Source of the DNA: Stagonosporopsis chrysanthemi
Taxonomy: Eukaryota > Ascomycota > Dothideomycetes > Pleosporales > Didymellaceae
Direction: 5' to 3'
Assembly (NCBI GenBank): GCA_022560025.1
Contig: JAFISE010000130.1
Location: 19,810 to 83,809 of the forward strand
Length of the DNA stretch: 64,000 bases
Of this stretch, positions 44,379 to 54,900 are shown one piece after another. Made by a program: the position numbers and the translations under genes. The notes under the pieces are model-generated. The model made no database searches and had not been told where the DNA came from. It saw only the letters and a program-made list of their open reading frames with translations. Within the stretch, counting starts at the first letter, position 1. Every line of letters begins with the position of its first letter.

Positions 44379-45022
44379 GACGGTTCAAAAACACAAAATT
44401 TGCAAGACGAAAGAACCTTCCTCCCAAATCCCACGCGACACAGCTGCCATAAGTCGTTTTCAGCCCCAGCATCTCGGAGTATCGACAACCGCAGTCCTAT
44501 GGGAATGGCGGGATCGCGTTGCCGACCGGCGAGGAATCGGCGAAGTCAACTGATACCGCTGCCCACGTTGGAAGCAAGGATGACGCTAGCACACATCTGG
44601 CATCGCAGCTGTCTGGGCTCGCTCAAGACCGGCGACGACAGTTCAGAAATGCGGGTGAGGCCGCAAGACGGCACTTTCAACGGGGTGTTGAGGCCAGTTC
44701 CGGCGGGAAAGGTTTTTGCATGCGCCACGCGAAAAACTGGGGGAGTCATGTTAAACGGGCCACGGGCGGTGTTTAGACGCGTGCAGACGCTGATAGAGGC
44801 GAAAAATGTCAAAGCAAAAGTCCCCACTCAGAAATTGATCTTCATACTGTGTATTGTCACGACTGTGTATTCTCGAAGTGTAACTGTACGTCGTTTGCCC
44901 AGTCATCGCCGCATCATTGTCGTCTCTCCAGACCAGGATCTCGGGTCCCCCAAACTCTGCGCACGCGGCGCTCCACTTAGACCGGCCTTGTAGCAGCAGT
45001 CCGGAGCCATTACGCCGACACC
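44379..45022. promoter_or_regulatory. Divergent promoter, DHA1 antiporter/NCS1 permease
   Basis: 644 bp shared by two oppositely transcribed transporter genes. No TATA box or recognised activator site stands out. Confidence 0.5.
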
Positions 45023-46602
45023 ATGGTGGTGCCTATGATCGCAGCGTCGGAGGAACAGCTAGGGAAAATCCAAGTCGGGCAAGAAAACTCTCCCTCGACT
45101 TCTCCGCACCGGGGAAAGGCCTCGAGGGCCAAGGGTCTGAGGGGTCTGCTCGATTTGCTTGCCAGACGGGGTGACGTTGAGCTGCAGGGTGCTATGCCTG
45201 TGCCATATGATGAGCGCACTGAGACGAATTACCTGAACATCTTCACGCTGTGGTTTTGTATGAGCTGCAATCCGTTGCCGTGAGTTGTAGTCAACGTCCG
45301 TCAGTGAAGAACACCGCTAATGCTTGACTCAGGGTGACCTTTGGCATGGTGGGCACGGCGTCGTTCGGCCTGAACCTGCGCGATGCCACGCTTGTGATTC
45401 TGTTCTTCACGCTGGCATCGACCATACCTGTAGCCTACTTCTGTACCTTCGGCCCACGGACCGGGATGCGCCAGCTGGTGCAAGCCCGGTTTGCGTTCGG
45501 AAAGTACTTTGTCTCACTGCTTGTGCTGCTGAATCTTGCGACTCTGACGGGGTTCTGCGTAGTCGATGCTACCATTGGCGGCCAAGCACTATCTGCTGTG
45601 ATGGAGGGCGAGACCATCACTGCCACAGTGGGTATTGTCATCATCTCCTTGCTCGCCATGCTCGTCGCGTTCTGCGGGTTCCGCATCCTGCATCACTACG
45701 AGCGCTGGGCGTGGATCCCGGCTGTCATCGCGCTGGCTATTGCTACGGGCTGCGGCCACGAAGGACTGAGGCAGCAAGTTGGTGCTCCAGCAGCAACCGC
45801 TCAGCAGGTCTTATCTTTTGGCGGCCTGGTTGCCAGCTTCATGCTCCCGTGGGCGGCGCTCGCAAGTGACTTCAGCACTTATATGCATCCCAGAGCACCT
45901 TCCATGCGGATTGCAGCGTACACATACGCAGGTCTTGCCCTACCTACCATTCTCCTCATGACGCTCGGAGCAGCCATGGGCGGCGCAAAGGCCAACGTCC
46001 CAGCTTGGCTTGAAGGCTACAACGTCAACGCTGCGAGCGGTGTACTGGCAGCTATGCTGCAGCCAGCCGGCGGGTTCGGGCGCTTCGTCACTGTCGTGCT
46101 GGCATTCAGCATGCTGGGTAATCTCAGCGCGACCATGTACGCCATTACGCTGAACTTCCAGATGGCACTGCCTTTCTTCTTCCGTATCCCCCGTGTTCTC
46201 TACGCCATTCTGATCACTGGCGTTGTGATTGGCGTTGCTATTCCTGCAGCAAAGTCCTTCTTCCTGAACCTCGAGAACTTCCTGGGTCTTATTGGATACT
46301 GGGCCGCTGCATTCATTGGGGTCATGCTCACGGAGCACCTGCTCTTCCGCAAGGCAAGCTTTGCAGCGTACACCAAGGACGAGGGCGCATGGGATGACGT
46401 TACCAAGCTGCCTCCTGGATTCGCGGCTATCAGCGCTGCTGTGCTGTGCTTTGGGCTTGTGATTCCGGGCATGAGCCAGACGTGGTTTGTGGGTCCCATT
46501 GCGGAGAAAACCGGGGATATTGGATTCGAGGTTGCGCTGGTGTTGTCGGCGGCGTTATATGTACCCTTTAGGATGGTGGAGCGTAAGACATATGGTCGGT
46601 GA
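45023..46602 (+). CDS. Purine-cytosine permease, NCS1 family (FCY2-like)
   Basis: H+ symporter for cytosine and purines in the plasma membrane. Exons 45023..45279 and 45333..46602; the 53-bp intron (GTGAGT...CTCAG) splits the Pro codon in CNPLP-VTFGMVG. The product is 508 residues. After a ~65-residue polar N-terminus comes ELQGAMPVPYDERTETN, then helix 1 NIFTLWFCMSCNPLPVTFGM, a hallmark of fungal Fcy-type proteins. About twelve helices follow; the GCGHEGLRQQ loop and WAALASDFSTYMHP match conserved NCS1 segments. The C-terminus VPFRMVERKTYGR is typical for the group. Paralogues Fcy21/Fcy22 or a Fur-like role cannot be excluded, so no exact symbol is given. Confidence 0.92.
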
Positions 46603-47036
46603 GCGTCTGCAGTGGCTACGCCATAGGTACCTTTGAAGAGTTGAACAGACCTTGAATCTATCAGATATAGCAGAAACATCAGAAATGATTCAACATGCAC
46701 AAGTTTAGTGAGTTGAGGCATGTGACAACGCATTCCATGTTACGCATGACGCTCGGCATCTTCAGGAGATTGCATGTGCTGGTGGCATAACCGTGGGATC
46801 GCTTTTCCTGTTCGAACCTCGGCACCCCGGAATTGATCGCAGCCCTACGGACGCCAGACCGATACTCCACAAATGCAACCGGATCCGCACGCTGCACCAG
46901 ACTCGAGACCATATCACACATCTGACGGAAGCTGATATCCCTGCCGTTCGCTCTTTCGCGATACAAAACCACCACCACCCATCCAGTCACCACATCGGCT
47001 GTACCCCGCTCGACGCGACGCAACTCGATCTACACC
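46603..47036. promoter_or_regulatory. Intergenic, promoter of PMP47-type carrier
   Basis: 434 bp between two co-oriented genes. It carries the permease 3' UTR and the carrier promoter. A B-box-like GTTCGAACC here was examined and rejected as a tRNA. Confidence 0.5.
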
Positions 47037-48123
47037 ATGTCCGAGGTCAAGCAGGAAGCCCAGCAGAAGCTTGCCGAGTCGACGCAGGCCGTCCCTCACA
47101 GCACCGCAGCGCAGCAGAGCGACAATGTTGCGCACGCCCTGGCAGGCGCGGGCGGAGGCCTGCTGTCCATGGCCTTGACCTACCCGCTCATCACCCTCTC
47201 GACGCGTGCCCAGGTCGAGTCGAAGCGCGCGCAGTCGTCGACGTTGGGTGCCGCCCGCCGAATCATCAAGCGCGAGGGCATTGCGGGCCTGTACGCGGGC
47301 ATGGACTCTGCGCTGTTCGGCATCACCGTCACCAACTTCATCTACTACTACTGTACTGCACCCTCCCCCTCCCCCTCTTGCTCCAGCACAGCACTGACAA
47401 CGCAGGGTATGAATGGACCCGTGCCTTCTTCGAGAAGGCAGCCCTCAAGGCTGGCCGTGCCTCGATGAAGCTCACCACCGTCGAGTCGATGATCGCAGGT
47501 GCCATTGCCGGCTCGGCCACCGTGATGCTCACAAACCCCATCTGGGTCATCAACACGCGCATGACGACGCGCAAGTCCGAGTCTGAGGAGCAGGTGCTAC
47601 CCGGCTCGTCGCCCGCCAAGGCGCCCTCCACACTGGGCACGCTGCTTGCCTTGATCCGCGAGGAGGGACCGCTGCGCCTCTTCGCCGGCGTTGCGCCCGC
47701 GCTGGTGCTCGTCATCAACCCCATCCTGCAGTACACCGTGTTTGAGCAGATGAAGAACTTCCTGGAGAAGAAGAGGAGGGTCACCCCCAAGGATGCTTTC
47801 TACATGGGTGCCTTGGGCAAGCTGCTCGCTACCAGCATCACCTACCCGTACATCACCGTCAAGAGCAGGATGCACGTCGCCGGCAGGGACGACAAGAGGG
47901 AGAGCATGTTGACGACATTCAGGAGGATCATTCGCGAGGAGGGGTACAGTGGTCTGTATGGAGGTGAGTTCACTGACTCCCTTGAATTAGCTGGTTGCTG
48001 ACAGTAGCAGGTATTGGCCCCAAGGTGACCCAGAGCGTCATCACCGCTGCGTTCCTATTCGCGTTCAAGGATGTCTTGTATGCCTACACCGTCCAGGCGC
48101 GCAAGAAGCTCGCGCGTAAGTAA
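47037..48123 (+). CDS. ANT1: Peroxisomal adenine nucleotide carrier (PMP47/ANT1 type)
   Basis: Mitochondrial-carrier-family protein that exchanges ATP and AMP across the peroxisomal membrane for fatty acid activation. Exons 47037..47352, 47406..47963 and 48011..48123 sum to 329 codons (328 residues). The first intron splits the Trp codon in YYYW-YEWTR; the second splits Gly in LYGG-IGPK, with acceptor TAGCAG at 48010 chosen over CAG at 48004 by frame. Three carrier repeats carry degenerate signature motifs YPLITLSTR, NPIWVINTR and YPYITVKSR; the non-canonical forms are those of PMP47/Ant1, not of mitochondrial ADP/ATP carriers. Six helices are present. A C-terminal basic tail (RKKLARK) may serve membrane targeting. 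A related NAD or CoA carrier is possible but less likely. Confidence 0.87.
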
Positions 48124-48552
48124 ACGCACCACGCCAAGCATAGCGGGACCCCGTGGGGCAGGTCCCTGGGCGACAATGACGGGAGTCAAATGTGTGAAAG
48201 TACGGGTGTCGATTCTGGATTCGACGGCTGCTGTACAACAATCGAAGGTAGGAAAAGTTGAAATTTTGTACATACCCTGAATATAGTCACGTTTTGTTTT
48301 GCATCTGTCATCAACCCTGCCTCTGCTTACATGCTGCGGATGAATTACCCGGGATGCCGTTAGCAGCGTTCCGACCCCATGCAGACACAACACCACGGCG
48401 GGGCTGCCATTGTATTTACCCACCGTCCAAGTCCACAAAAGAAACGCGGACCACGTCCTCCGCGCCGGGAGAAATGCATAAATACGCATGACCTCCCTTT
48501 GTCGTCTACGATTTCAAGGTCTTATTCTCATCCATCGACAATACCATAAACC
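48124..48552. promoter_or_regulatory. Intergenic, promoter of dehydrogenase gene
   Basis: 429 bp between co-oriented genes. AT-rich steps (ATGCATAAATACGC) at 48474..48487 lie about 70 bp before the start and may act as a TATA-like element. Confidence 0.45.
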
Positions 48553-49893
48553 ATGGCATCTGAACCATTTACCCTCCGCTGGGGCATCCTAGGTACTCCC
48601 CAACCCAAACCAAACCAACTCAACTCCCCAGCACTAACGACACCTCAGCAACCGGCGGCATCGCAAAAAGTACCTTTCCCTCGCCCACCTCATCACCGCC
48701 CCTCTAACCCCCCTTCCCCAGCATTCAGCAAAGACCTCCTCGTCCCCCCTTCCTCCCGCAACGCCAGCGACATCCACCACCTCATCACCGCCGCGGCCTC
48801 GTCCTCCTCCACCCCCCGCGCCGCCGCCTTCCTCCAGGACATCGGCGCCCCCTCGACCGCAACACCGCATGGCTCCTACCGCGCGCTGACCAGCGACCCA
48901 AACGTCGACATCGTGTACGTAGCGACCCCGCACTCGCACCACTACCAACACGCACTCCTCGCTCTGCACGCGGGGAAACACGTGCTGTGTGAAAAACCAC
49001 TCACCGTCAACGCCGCGCAGGCCCGCGCGCTGTACGCCCTCGCGGCGCAGAAGCGGCTGTTTTGTATGGAGGCGGTGTGGACGCGGTTCTTCCCGCTCAC
49101 ACGGTCGATTCAAGCCTTCATTGAGGCGGGGAAACTCGGGGTCGTGAAGAGGGTGTATGCGGATTTGTCGTTTTGGAACGATGTAGAGGCCGAGTTTGGG
49201 ACGGGGCATCGGATGGTGAATACGGAGTTGGCGGGGGGCGCGCTGTTGGATCTGGGGGTGTACAGTTTGACGTGGGCGTTTTTGGTGCTGTATCATTTGC
49301 AGGCTGATGGATCGAGGAGGAAGCCGGCTGTGAAGGGGGCGATGAGCAAATATGCGGCGACGGGGTGCGATGAGATGACAACGGTCATTTTGGATTTCCC
49401 AGGCGTGGGCGTGGGGAGGACGGATGCTGCGGTTGAGGGCGAGCGGGATGGAGATGCGAGGCCCTGCGACAATGGCGATGCCCATGCTCTGGCTCTCACC
49501 TCCCTCCGTGTCTCGAATGCACCTAACACGGACCATCCCGTCAGCGACCCTGTGCGCATCCAGGGCACGCTCGGAGATATCACCGTCGCCCCGCCCTCGT
49601 ATCGTACGTTGTCGTACACATTGATTCCAGCAGCGAACGAGAATCGCGGGAAGCTGGCCGATTGGGAGTATGAGATCAAGACTTTTGAGATCCCGGGCGG
49701 ACACGGCATGTTCTGGGAGGCGGATGAGTGTGCGAGGTGCATAAGGGATGGGAAGTTGGAGAGTGCAGTGATAGGTTGGGAGGAGAGTGTGGCAGTCATG
49801 GAGGTCATGGATGAGGTCAGGAAGCAGGGAGGCCTGGTATATCCCGAGGCAATCGAGAGTGTAGAATATCCGCTGGAAGGATTTGGAATTTGA
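48553..49893 (+). CDS. Gfo/Idh/MocA-family NADP dehydrogenase (DHDH/xylose dehydrogenase-like)
   Basis: NAD(P)-dependent sugar or dihydrodiol dehydrogenase. Exons 48553..48592, 48649..48669 and 48722..49893 sum to 411 codons (410 residues). The second exon is only 21 nt (TGGIAK); together the three rebuild WGILATGGIAKTFSKDL, the dinucleotide-binding GxxxxG. An unspliced frame from the same ATG is open but reads Pro-rich non-conserved sequence through both introns. CEKPLTVN (residues ~128-135) holds the catalytic-site Lys-Pro of the family; WTRFFPL and LDLGVYSLTW match dimeric dihydrodiol dehydrogenase and fungal D-xylose dehydrogenase. The physiological substrate is unknown. Confidence 0.87.
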   Translation: MASEPFTLRWGILGTPQPKPNQLNSPALTTPQQPAASQKVPFPRPPHHRPSNPPSPAFSKDLLVPPSSRNASDIHHLITAAASSSSTPRAAAFLQDIGAPSTATPHGSYRALTSDPNVDIVYVATPHSHHYQHALLALHAGKHVLCEKPLTVNAAQARALYALAAQKRLFCMEAVWTRFFPLTRSIQAFIEAGKLGVVKRVYADLSFWNDVEAEFGTGHRMVNTELAGGALLDLGVYSLTWAFLVLYHLQADGSRRKPAVKGAMSKYAATGCDEMTTVILDFPGVGVGRTDAAVEGERDGDARPCDNGDAHALALTSLRVSNAPNTDHPVSDPVRIQGTLGDITVAPPSYRTLSYTLIPAANENRGKLADWEYEIKTFEIPGGHGMFWEADECARCIRDGKLESAVIGWEESVAVMEVMDEVRKQGGLVYPEAIESVEYPLEGFGI

Positions 49894-50201
49894 GCATCAG
49901 CACAATTGAGAGAGCCTAGGAGGGTTTTGTTATGGAAGTCTTTGTGTTCATTGAGAGCTACGAGAGAGATGAGCTGCTGCATGTAAAACGACTTCGTAGC
50001 TTAGATGCTCGCAGAAAGGTAGAGTAAATTGGCTGTGGCCTACACCGCGCCCCTTTCCATTAAGATATCCGCCTCCTGGAAAGCCATTCAGACGCCAGAG
50101 CCCCCGGAAATAATATTTCCCTGGAGTTGGAGCGGCTGGCCGAACTGAAACACCGTATATACCTGAGCGCATCCCGACGTAAGAAGCTGACCGAGTCAGA
50201 T
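49894..50201. other. Convergent 3' intergenic spacer
   Basis: 308 bp between two stop codons; probable 3' UTRs. Nothing else is seen. Confidence 0.6.
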
Positions 50202-51596
50202 CTACACGGCCGACACATCCGGCGGAACAGCTGGGAAAGTGGTTACGGGGTTGCCTGTAGCAGTTGGCATCTTAAATGTTTGTGTCGTTGTCTCGAACCA
50301 CGTCGATGTCGGCGTCTCCCCTGGTCTTGAAGGGCAGTAGTGCTGGTAACACCTACCTGTCGTCACGAAGACGAGCGTGGACGAATTCGCAGGCGGCATG
50401 GAAGCAGTCGGAGAGAAGAGGATAGATGACTCACGCACCACTGGTCCAGAGGCGTCGGGGGAGATGGGTTGACCGGGACCGCGCCACCAATCGATCGGAA
50501 CTCCTAGATCCCCACAACTTTCAATATGAGGACCCTTTCGCCTAGGAGCCTCGGTGCACGGAGCTTCGACGATGATAGTCGGCTGAGGTGGAATAATGAA
50601 CTGTGATGATGTGGTAGGTGCTGGCGTCAACGTAGACTGCACCTCCGAAGAGGGTAGGGGTGGAGACCCCGTGACTGGGGCAAGAGTCGTCACCCCGCTT
50701 GGGTGGTGCTTGAGGTCGCAGTCGAGCGTGTGAGAGTGAACCACAGAAGAGCGGCGCTCAGATTTAGTCAACTCTGGGCCACTCCACCATTCCGTCCGAC
50801 TCTCAGTGCAGTTGGGGCCGCGCCACCAACCTGTGGGAACAGGATGATGCGTGCTCGGGAAAGGGACGGGAAGGATATGATAACAGTTAGGGTTATCGTC
50901 ACATGCTGAATGCAGAGCATCACATGGTGATGAGGTGATGATGGGCATGCCCGAAATGGTGCCCTGATCAGTCTCGCTGGGGCGGGGAGGAGCGTCGTAC
51001 TGCTTTGTCCGGTCAGGCTCTCCACCAGCAAGCGACGTGGGAATAGGCAGAATGTCCATGGGGCCATCGAGGTCACACGGATCTTCCTTCAGAGGGGATG
51101 TGGGAACAGGTAGAATGTCCACGGGGCCGTCGAGATCACACAGATCTTCATCACGAAACGAAGTTGGAGTGGGAGGATCGTCCATGACCTCGGTTTGGCC
51201 TGGAACTGGAACATCGGAACGCGTGCTGAAGAACTCTGGTGGAGGGACGCGACGGGCAACTCCCGAGGCCGCGTGGGCAAAATCGACGACGTAGCGCTGA
51301 GAGCGGTAACCGCCATAGCGGCCACACGGGTAGCCGTTGTGCCAGCACTGAACAGATTGTGTGGGCTTGATGAAGGCCTTTGAGCGAATGGGTGGAGTGG
51401 TAAGCGGGACCAAGACGCTAGAGTGGACGGGTGCATGGGTGCTGGTGTAGGATGTGGTGAAACTGTCGTACACGACAGGAGCCAGGCCAGTGCGATTGTT
51501 CAGAACGAGAGGGTCGTTGCCATTCTGCGCGCCAGCAATACCGGTACAGCCCAGGATGCTGAGAAAAAGGGTGGTGAATCGCATGTTGTCGAACAC
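50202..51596 (-). CDS. Predicted secreted Ser/Thr/Pro-rich protein with internal repeats
   Basis: A single-exon frame of 464 residues; a second Met at 51584 fits a signal peptide better (MRFTTLFLSILGCTGIAGA, then QNGND). I do not recognise the family. The mature region is rich in Pro, Thr and Ser, with a few N-glycosylation sites (NNRT, NCT, NSS). A 21-residue tandem repeat spans 151-188: DLCDLDGPVDILPVPTS and DPCDLDGPMDILPIPTS, with a weaker third ILPVPFPS near 241. WWRGP or WWSGP appears at 257, 270 and 370. About a dozen cysteines suggest disulfides. Composition fits a wall-associated or secreted protein; no GPI signal is evident. A hidden intron cannot be excluded. Confidence 0.6.
   Translation of the reverse strand: MFDNMRFTTLFLSILGCTGIAGAQNGNDPLVLNNRTGLAPVVYDSFTTSYTSTHAPVHSSVLVPLTTPPIRSKAFIKPTQSVQCWHNGYPCGRYGGYRSQRYVVDFAHAASGVARRVPPPEFFSTRSDVPVPGQTEVMDDPPTPTSFRDEDLCDLDGPVDILPVPTSPLKEDPCDLDGPMDILPIPTSLAGGEPDRTKQYDAPPRPSETDQGTISGMPIITSSPCDALHSACDDNPNCYHILPVPFPSTHHPVPTGWWRGPNCTESRTEWWSGPELTKSERRSSVVHSHTLDCDLKHHPSGVTTLAPVTGSPPLPSSEVQSTLTPAPTTSSQFIIPPQPTIIVEAPCTEAPRRKGPHIESCGDLGVPIDWWRGPGQPISPDASGPVVRESSILFSPTASMPPANSSTLVFVTTGRCYQHYCPSRPGETPTSTWFETTTQTFKMPTATGNPVTTFPAVPPDVSAV
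51033..51146 (-). repeat. In-frame 63-bp tandem duplication
   Basis: Encodes the two CDLDGP(V/M)DILP(V/I)PTS units of the secreted protein. The 21-codon period keeps the frame. Confidence 0.8.
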
Positions 51597-51980
51597 CGAA
51601 AGGTGGTTGAGAACTTGAGACGGGAGACGGTTGTTGTGGTGGGGGAAGTGAGAGGAGGGGGTGGTGGAGGCTTTCTATTTCTGGTGCCCGCAATGACGAC
51701 ACCCGAGCGCTCTTCACTTACTACGTGAACCTTCTGGCAGGTGCGCTGAAGCGAAGTGAGACTTCTGACATGACCTAGGCGCAAATAACGGAAGGAGCAG
51801 TACTGAGGTAAGGAGCCAAAGTAAGAGGATGATTACCTCGCAAGCAGAGACAAACGAAAGAAGTATGTATGGAATGTTTATCAACCGCAAGGGTATGTGT
51901 CTGTGGTATGCTATGGCATGCACCGTCTATGTCTAGTTGTTGCGCATTGTTCCTCTGGCATATGAAGTTCCAATGAAGAA
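51597..51980. other. Intergenic, promoter of secreted-protein gene
   Basis: 384 bp between two minus-strand genes. It holds the upstream region of the secreted-protein gene and the 3' flank of the large ATPase gene. Nothing specific is seen. Confidence 0.5.
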
Positions 51981-54900
51981 TCAAATCAAAAGATTTTTCG
52001 TGAAACCCTCCAAAGCCGCTCGGTACTGTTGGCTGTATTCGATCGCGATCTGCTGGTTGTACCAGTTGTGCCTAGCATTGTGGTCCGCCACCAAGTTATG
52101 AGCCAATTCGTGACAGTAAGTGAAGAACCAGCTGTCCAGAGCGCGCAGTCTCCCTTCCAGGGAGCCAAAGTCAGGTGCATGCAAAGTTATGAACCATGCC
52201 AGGTTGAAGAACAAACTGCCGCTCAGGTTGAAAGCAACAGTGTTAGACTTCCTATCAATGAAGATGTTGACGGCTGCAGGGTTAACCTGGAATATGCCGG
52301 TCAAGCCGAAAATGAGGGGAAGGAAGCTATTGAGTAGTGGCTGCAGTTCTGCAGGCGGTGCAGCTTCATCACGGCCGTAGTAAATGTCAACATGTCTCCC
52401 GTTGAACGGAACCGAAAAGGCTTTGTGCAAGTTTTCCCACTGCTCGCCGTTGCAGTAACCGCCCCTGTCAAGCTCTGTGGGATCTTGATGGTGCTTCGTG
52501 TTGATGTTCTGTTGACCAGCCGGCCTGCATTCCTTGATCGCATTCTGGATATTCGACTTTGTTGCTTGAATATCACGACCAATTTGAGGACCATCGGTGC
52601 CCTTGTGATCTGTCGATGGTGCTGGTGTGTTCTTGAAACCCAGCTTTTTGGCCCAATTGCCAATCAATCCATTGTCCATTGATTGGCGGTTGTCGTTATT
52701 AGCAAGTTCCATGGAGTTGTCCGGGCTATTGCCAAACGCACCGGGCATCTGCTTTGGCCTCTCTGGAGTGGCTGGTGGGGGCATGTTCTCCGCGCGGCCG
52801 GTCCTTGTATCAGCAGATTTTGCTTGTTCTGCCGCACGTTGACGTTCATCTTGCTCTTGCTCCAGCTCCTGCTGCTTTGCTATACGAGCCTCGTGCTCCT
52901 TGCGACGAAGAATGCGTTCGACGTTGATACCCTTCTGTTGTAACCTTCGCAAAGGCTCAGTCAATATACGCTCCAAAGCGATAGTATCGTTTTGTTTCGG
53001 CCGAGAGACCAAGAGCCTGACCAGTTCTTTTGACACTTCATAGAGATCATACTTGGGCGTGATGCTCAAAACATAGCCAGCAGCCCGCATCTTCACAATG
53101 ATCGCAGATTTCTTGGACGACGTTGTGACATTGCGCTCTGCGAGCGAGTAGCGAATCGAGATATCAGAAACGCAATGCACAGTCAAGTTCGAAGCGAGCC
53201 ATTTTGCATCATGCCTGATAGCCTTCGAAGAACCATCACGCTCGTACTCGTGGAGAAATAGCCGAGCGCGTTCCAAGATGTCTTTGCGTAATTGAATGGC
53301 AGGGCTCTGGTCGCGAGCAACAGCTCCAATGGTCTGATTGGTCTTGACAAGGTCCGAGATCTTCGGTGCACCAAAGCGCGCGTAGAACTCTTCGAGAGCC
53401 TCTTCCTGCGGTGCTGCGATGATGTAGTCGCGGAATTTGTACAGATGGTTGACGTCGTCGATAATGACAATCTCTCTGGCGCTGTTCAGCGACCACTCGC
53501 GGTGTACACCTGGCTCATCGAAGTCGTCCAGATCATCCTCTGCCGCCTCTACCTTTTTGGACTCATCCTTGATGTCTCTGTAACCAAGAAGCACCCTGGA
53601 AGCCACCAGCTTCTCGACCAATGCTTTATCTTTCCATAGCGTAGAAGCATGCTCCGCCAATTTCCGCAGTAAGTCAAGGTACTTCTCTTGACCGATGGTA
53701 TTGAGGAAGCGAGCTGGCTTGTATGTCAGAAGCTCCGCAAGGTCACGAGTACTTGGCTCGTGCTTCGCTCCAATCTTCAATAAGAATGCTGTAGCTTCCG
53801 CGCCGTAGTGAACGTAGTCGAGGATACCTCGGTATTCTTGATCACGACCAACGAAGACGTGCTCGGGTGGATTGTAGTGATGGATGCGCATCTCGCTCTT
53901 GCCGGTTTGCCGCTTCGAACTGTCTTCGAAGCCACTGCAACTGGGATCTAGATAGTATTGCCGGAAGATGGGTACAATGTTGGCAGTTGTCAGGCTACTC
54001 ACAAGCCCACGGGCTTGATCTAGATCGGCTCCTCTGCTGGCAAAGTATGCGAATTGCATCTCGGCATCGATCTTGCTCTTGGGCGGGGCCTTCAGCAGTT
54101 GTTGCACACAGGGCATGATTGGAGGATCCCGCTTGACACCGAGCTTTTCAGTGTGTGGGCGAAGATCGGATCTCAAGATAGCGAAGCCCAAGCATGCTGC
54201 GTTCTCGTTCATGTAACATTGAAAGGGCGCAACGAGGTTTGGGAATGGCGCCTGCTCCGTCGGCAAGATCGGAAAGGTGAGGGCTGCGAACTTTGGAACT
54301 TCTGCACCATAGTTATTCTTGTAATAGTTCTGCAAGAAATAGTCCAAGGCCAGAAGATACAGTTGCTGATCATTTGACTGCCCAGCGCGATGAAGAATGT
54401 TTGCAATCATGGTAGAGTCAGGCCATTGCTTCAGTCCCAAGCGTAGTAAGAGAGCTCCTTCACGTAGGTTGGGTTTGAACTCGAACGGTATCTTGGCTTG
54501 CGTCAGGCCGAGCGACAAAATAGCCTGATCCGGAGCGTAGAGTTCTGAGGCCTTGAACATCTGTCCAGGCTTGACCAACTTTCCCTCTCCTGGCAGGAAC
54601 GGCGTTTCCCGTAGCCGGTCCAGATCTTTCTTAGGTATCTCGTCGATAACTGAAGCAAAGTACTTGATCAAATCGACGTGGTTCCAAGACGATTTGTCAG
54701 AGCCAGCACCTGTATCATTGCTGCGCATCCTATCAAAAACCATAGGCAAGTCAATGGTCTTTCGGACGCCCAAAGCCGACAGAAATTTCTCCTTCGATCC
54801 AGCAAAAGTCTTCACTGTCGGCAGATCATCGAATAGCTTGACTGTAGGAAAGTATGATTCTTGTGGGCGGCGCAGCCCTACTTTCGTGGGCATGATGGTA

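Noticed and set aside
46770..46830. A-box-like TGGCATAACCG and B-box-like GTTCGAACC, possible tRNA
   Set aside because: The boxes are too close together and no cloverleaf stems form on either strand.
48553..48721. Intronless start of the dehydrogenase gene
   Set aside because: The frame is open but gives a Pro-rich, unconserved N-terminus; splicing two short introns restores the Rossmann motif exactly in frame.
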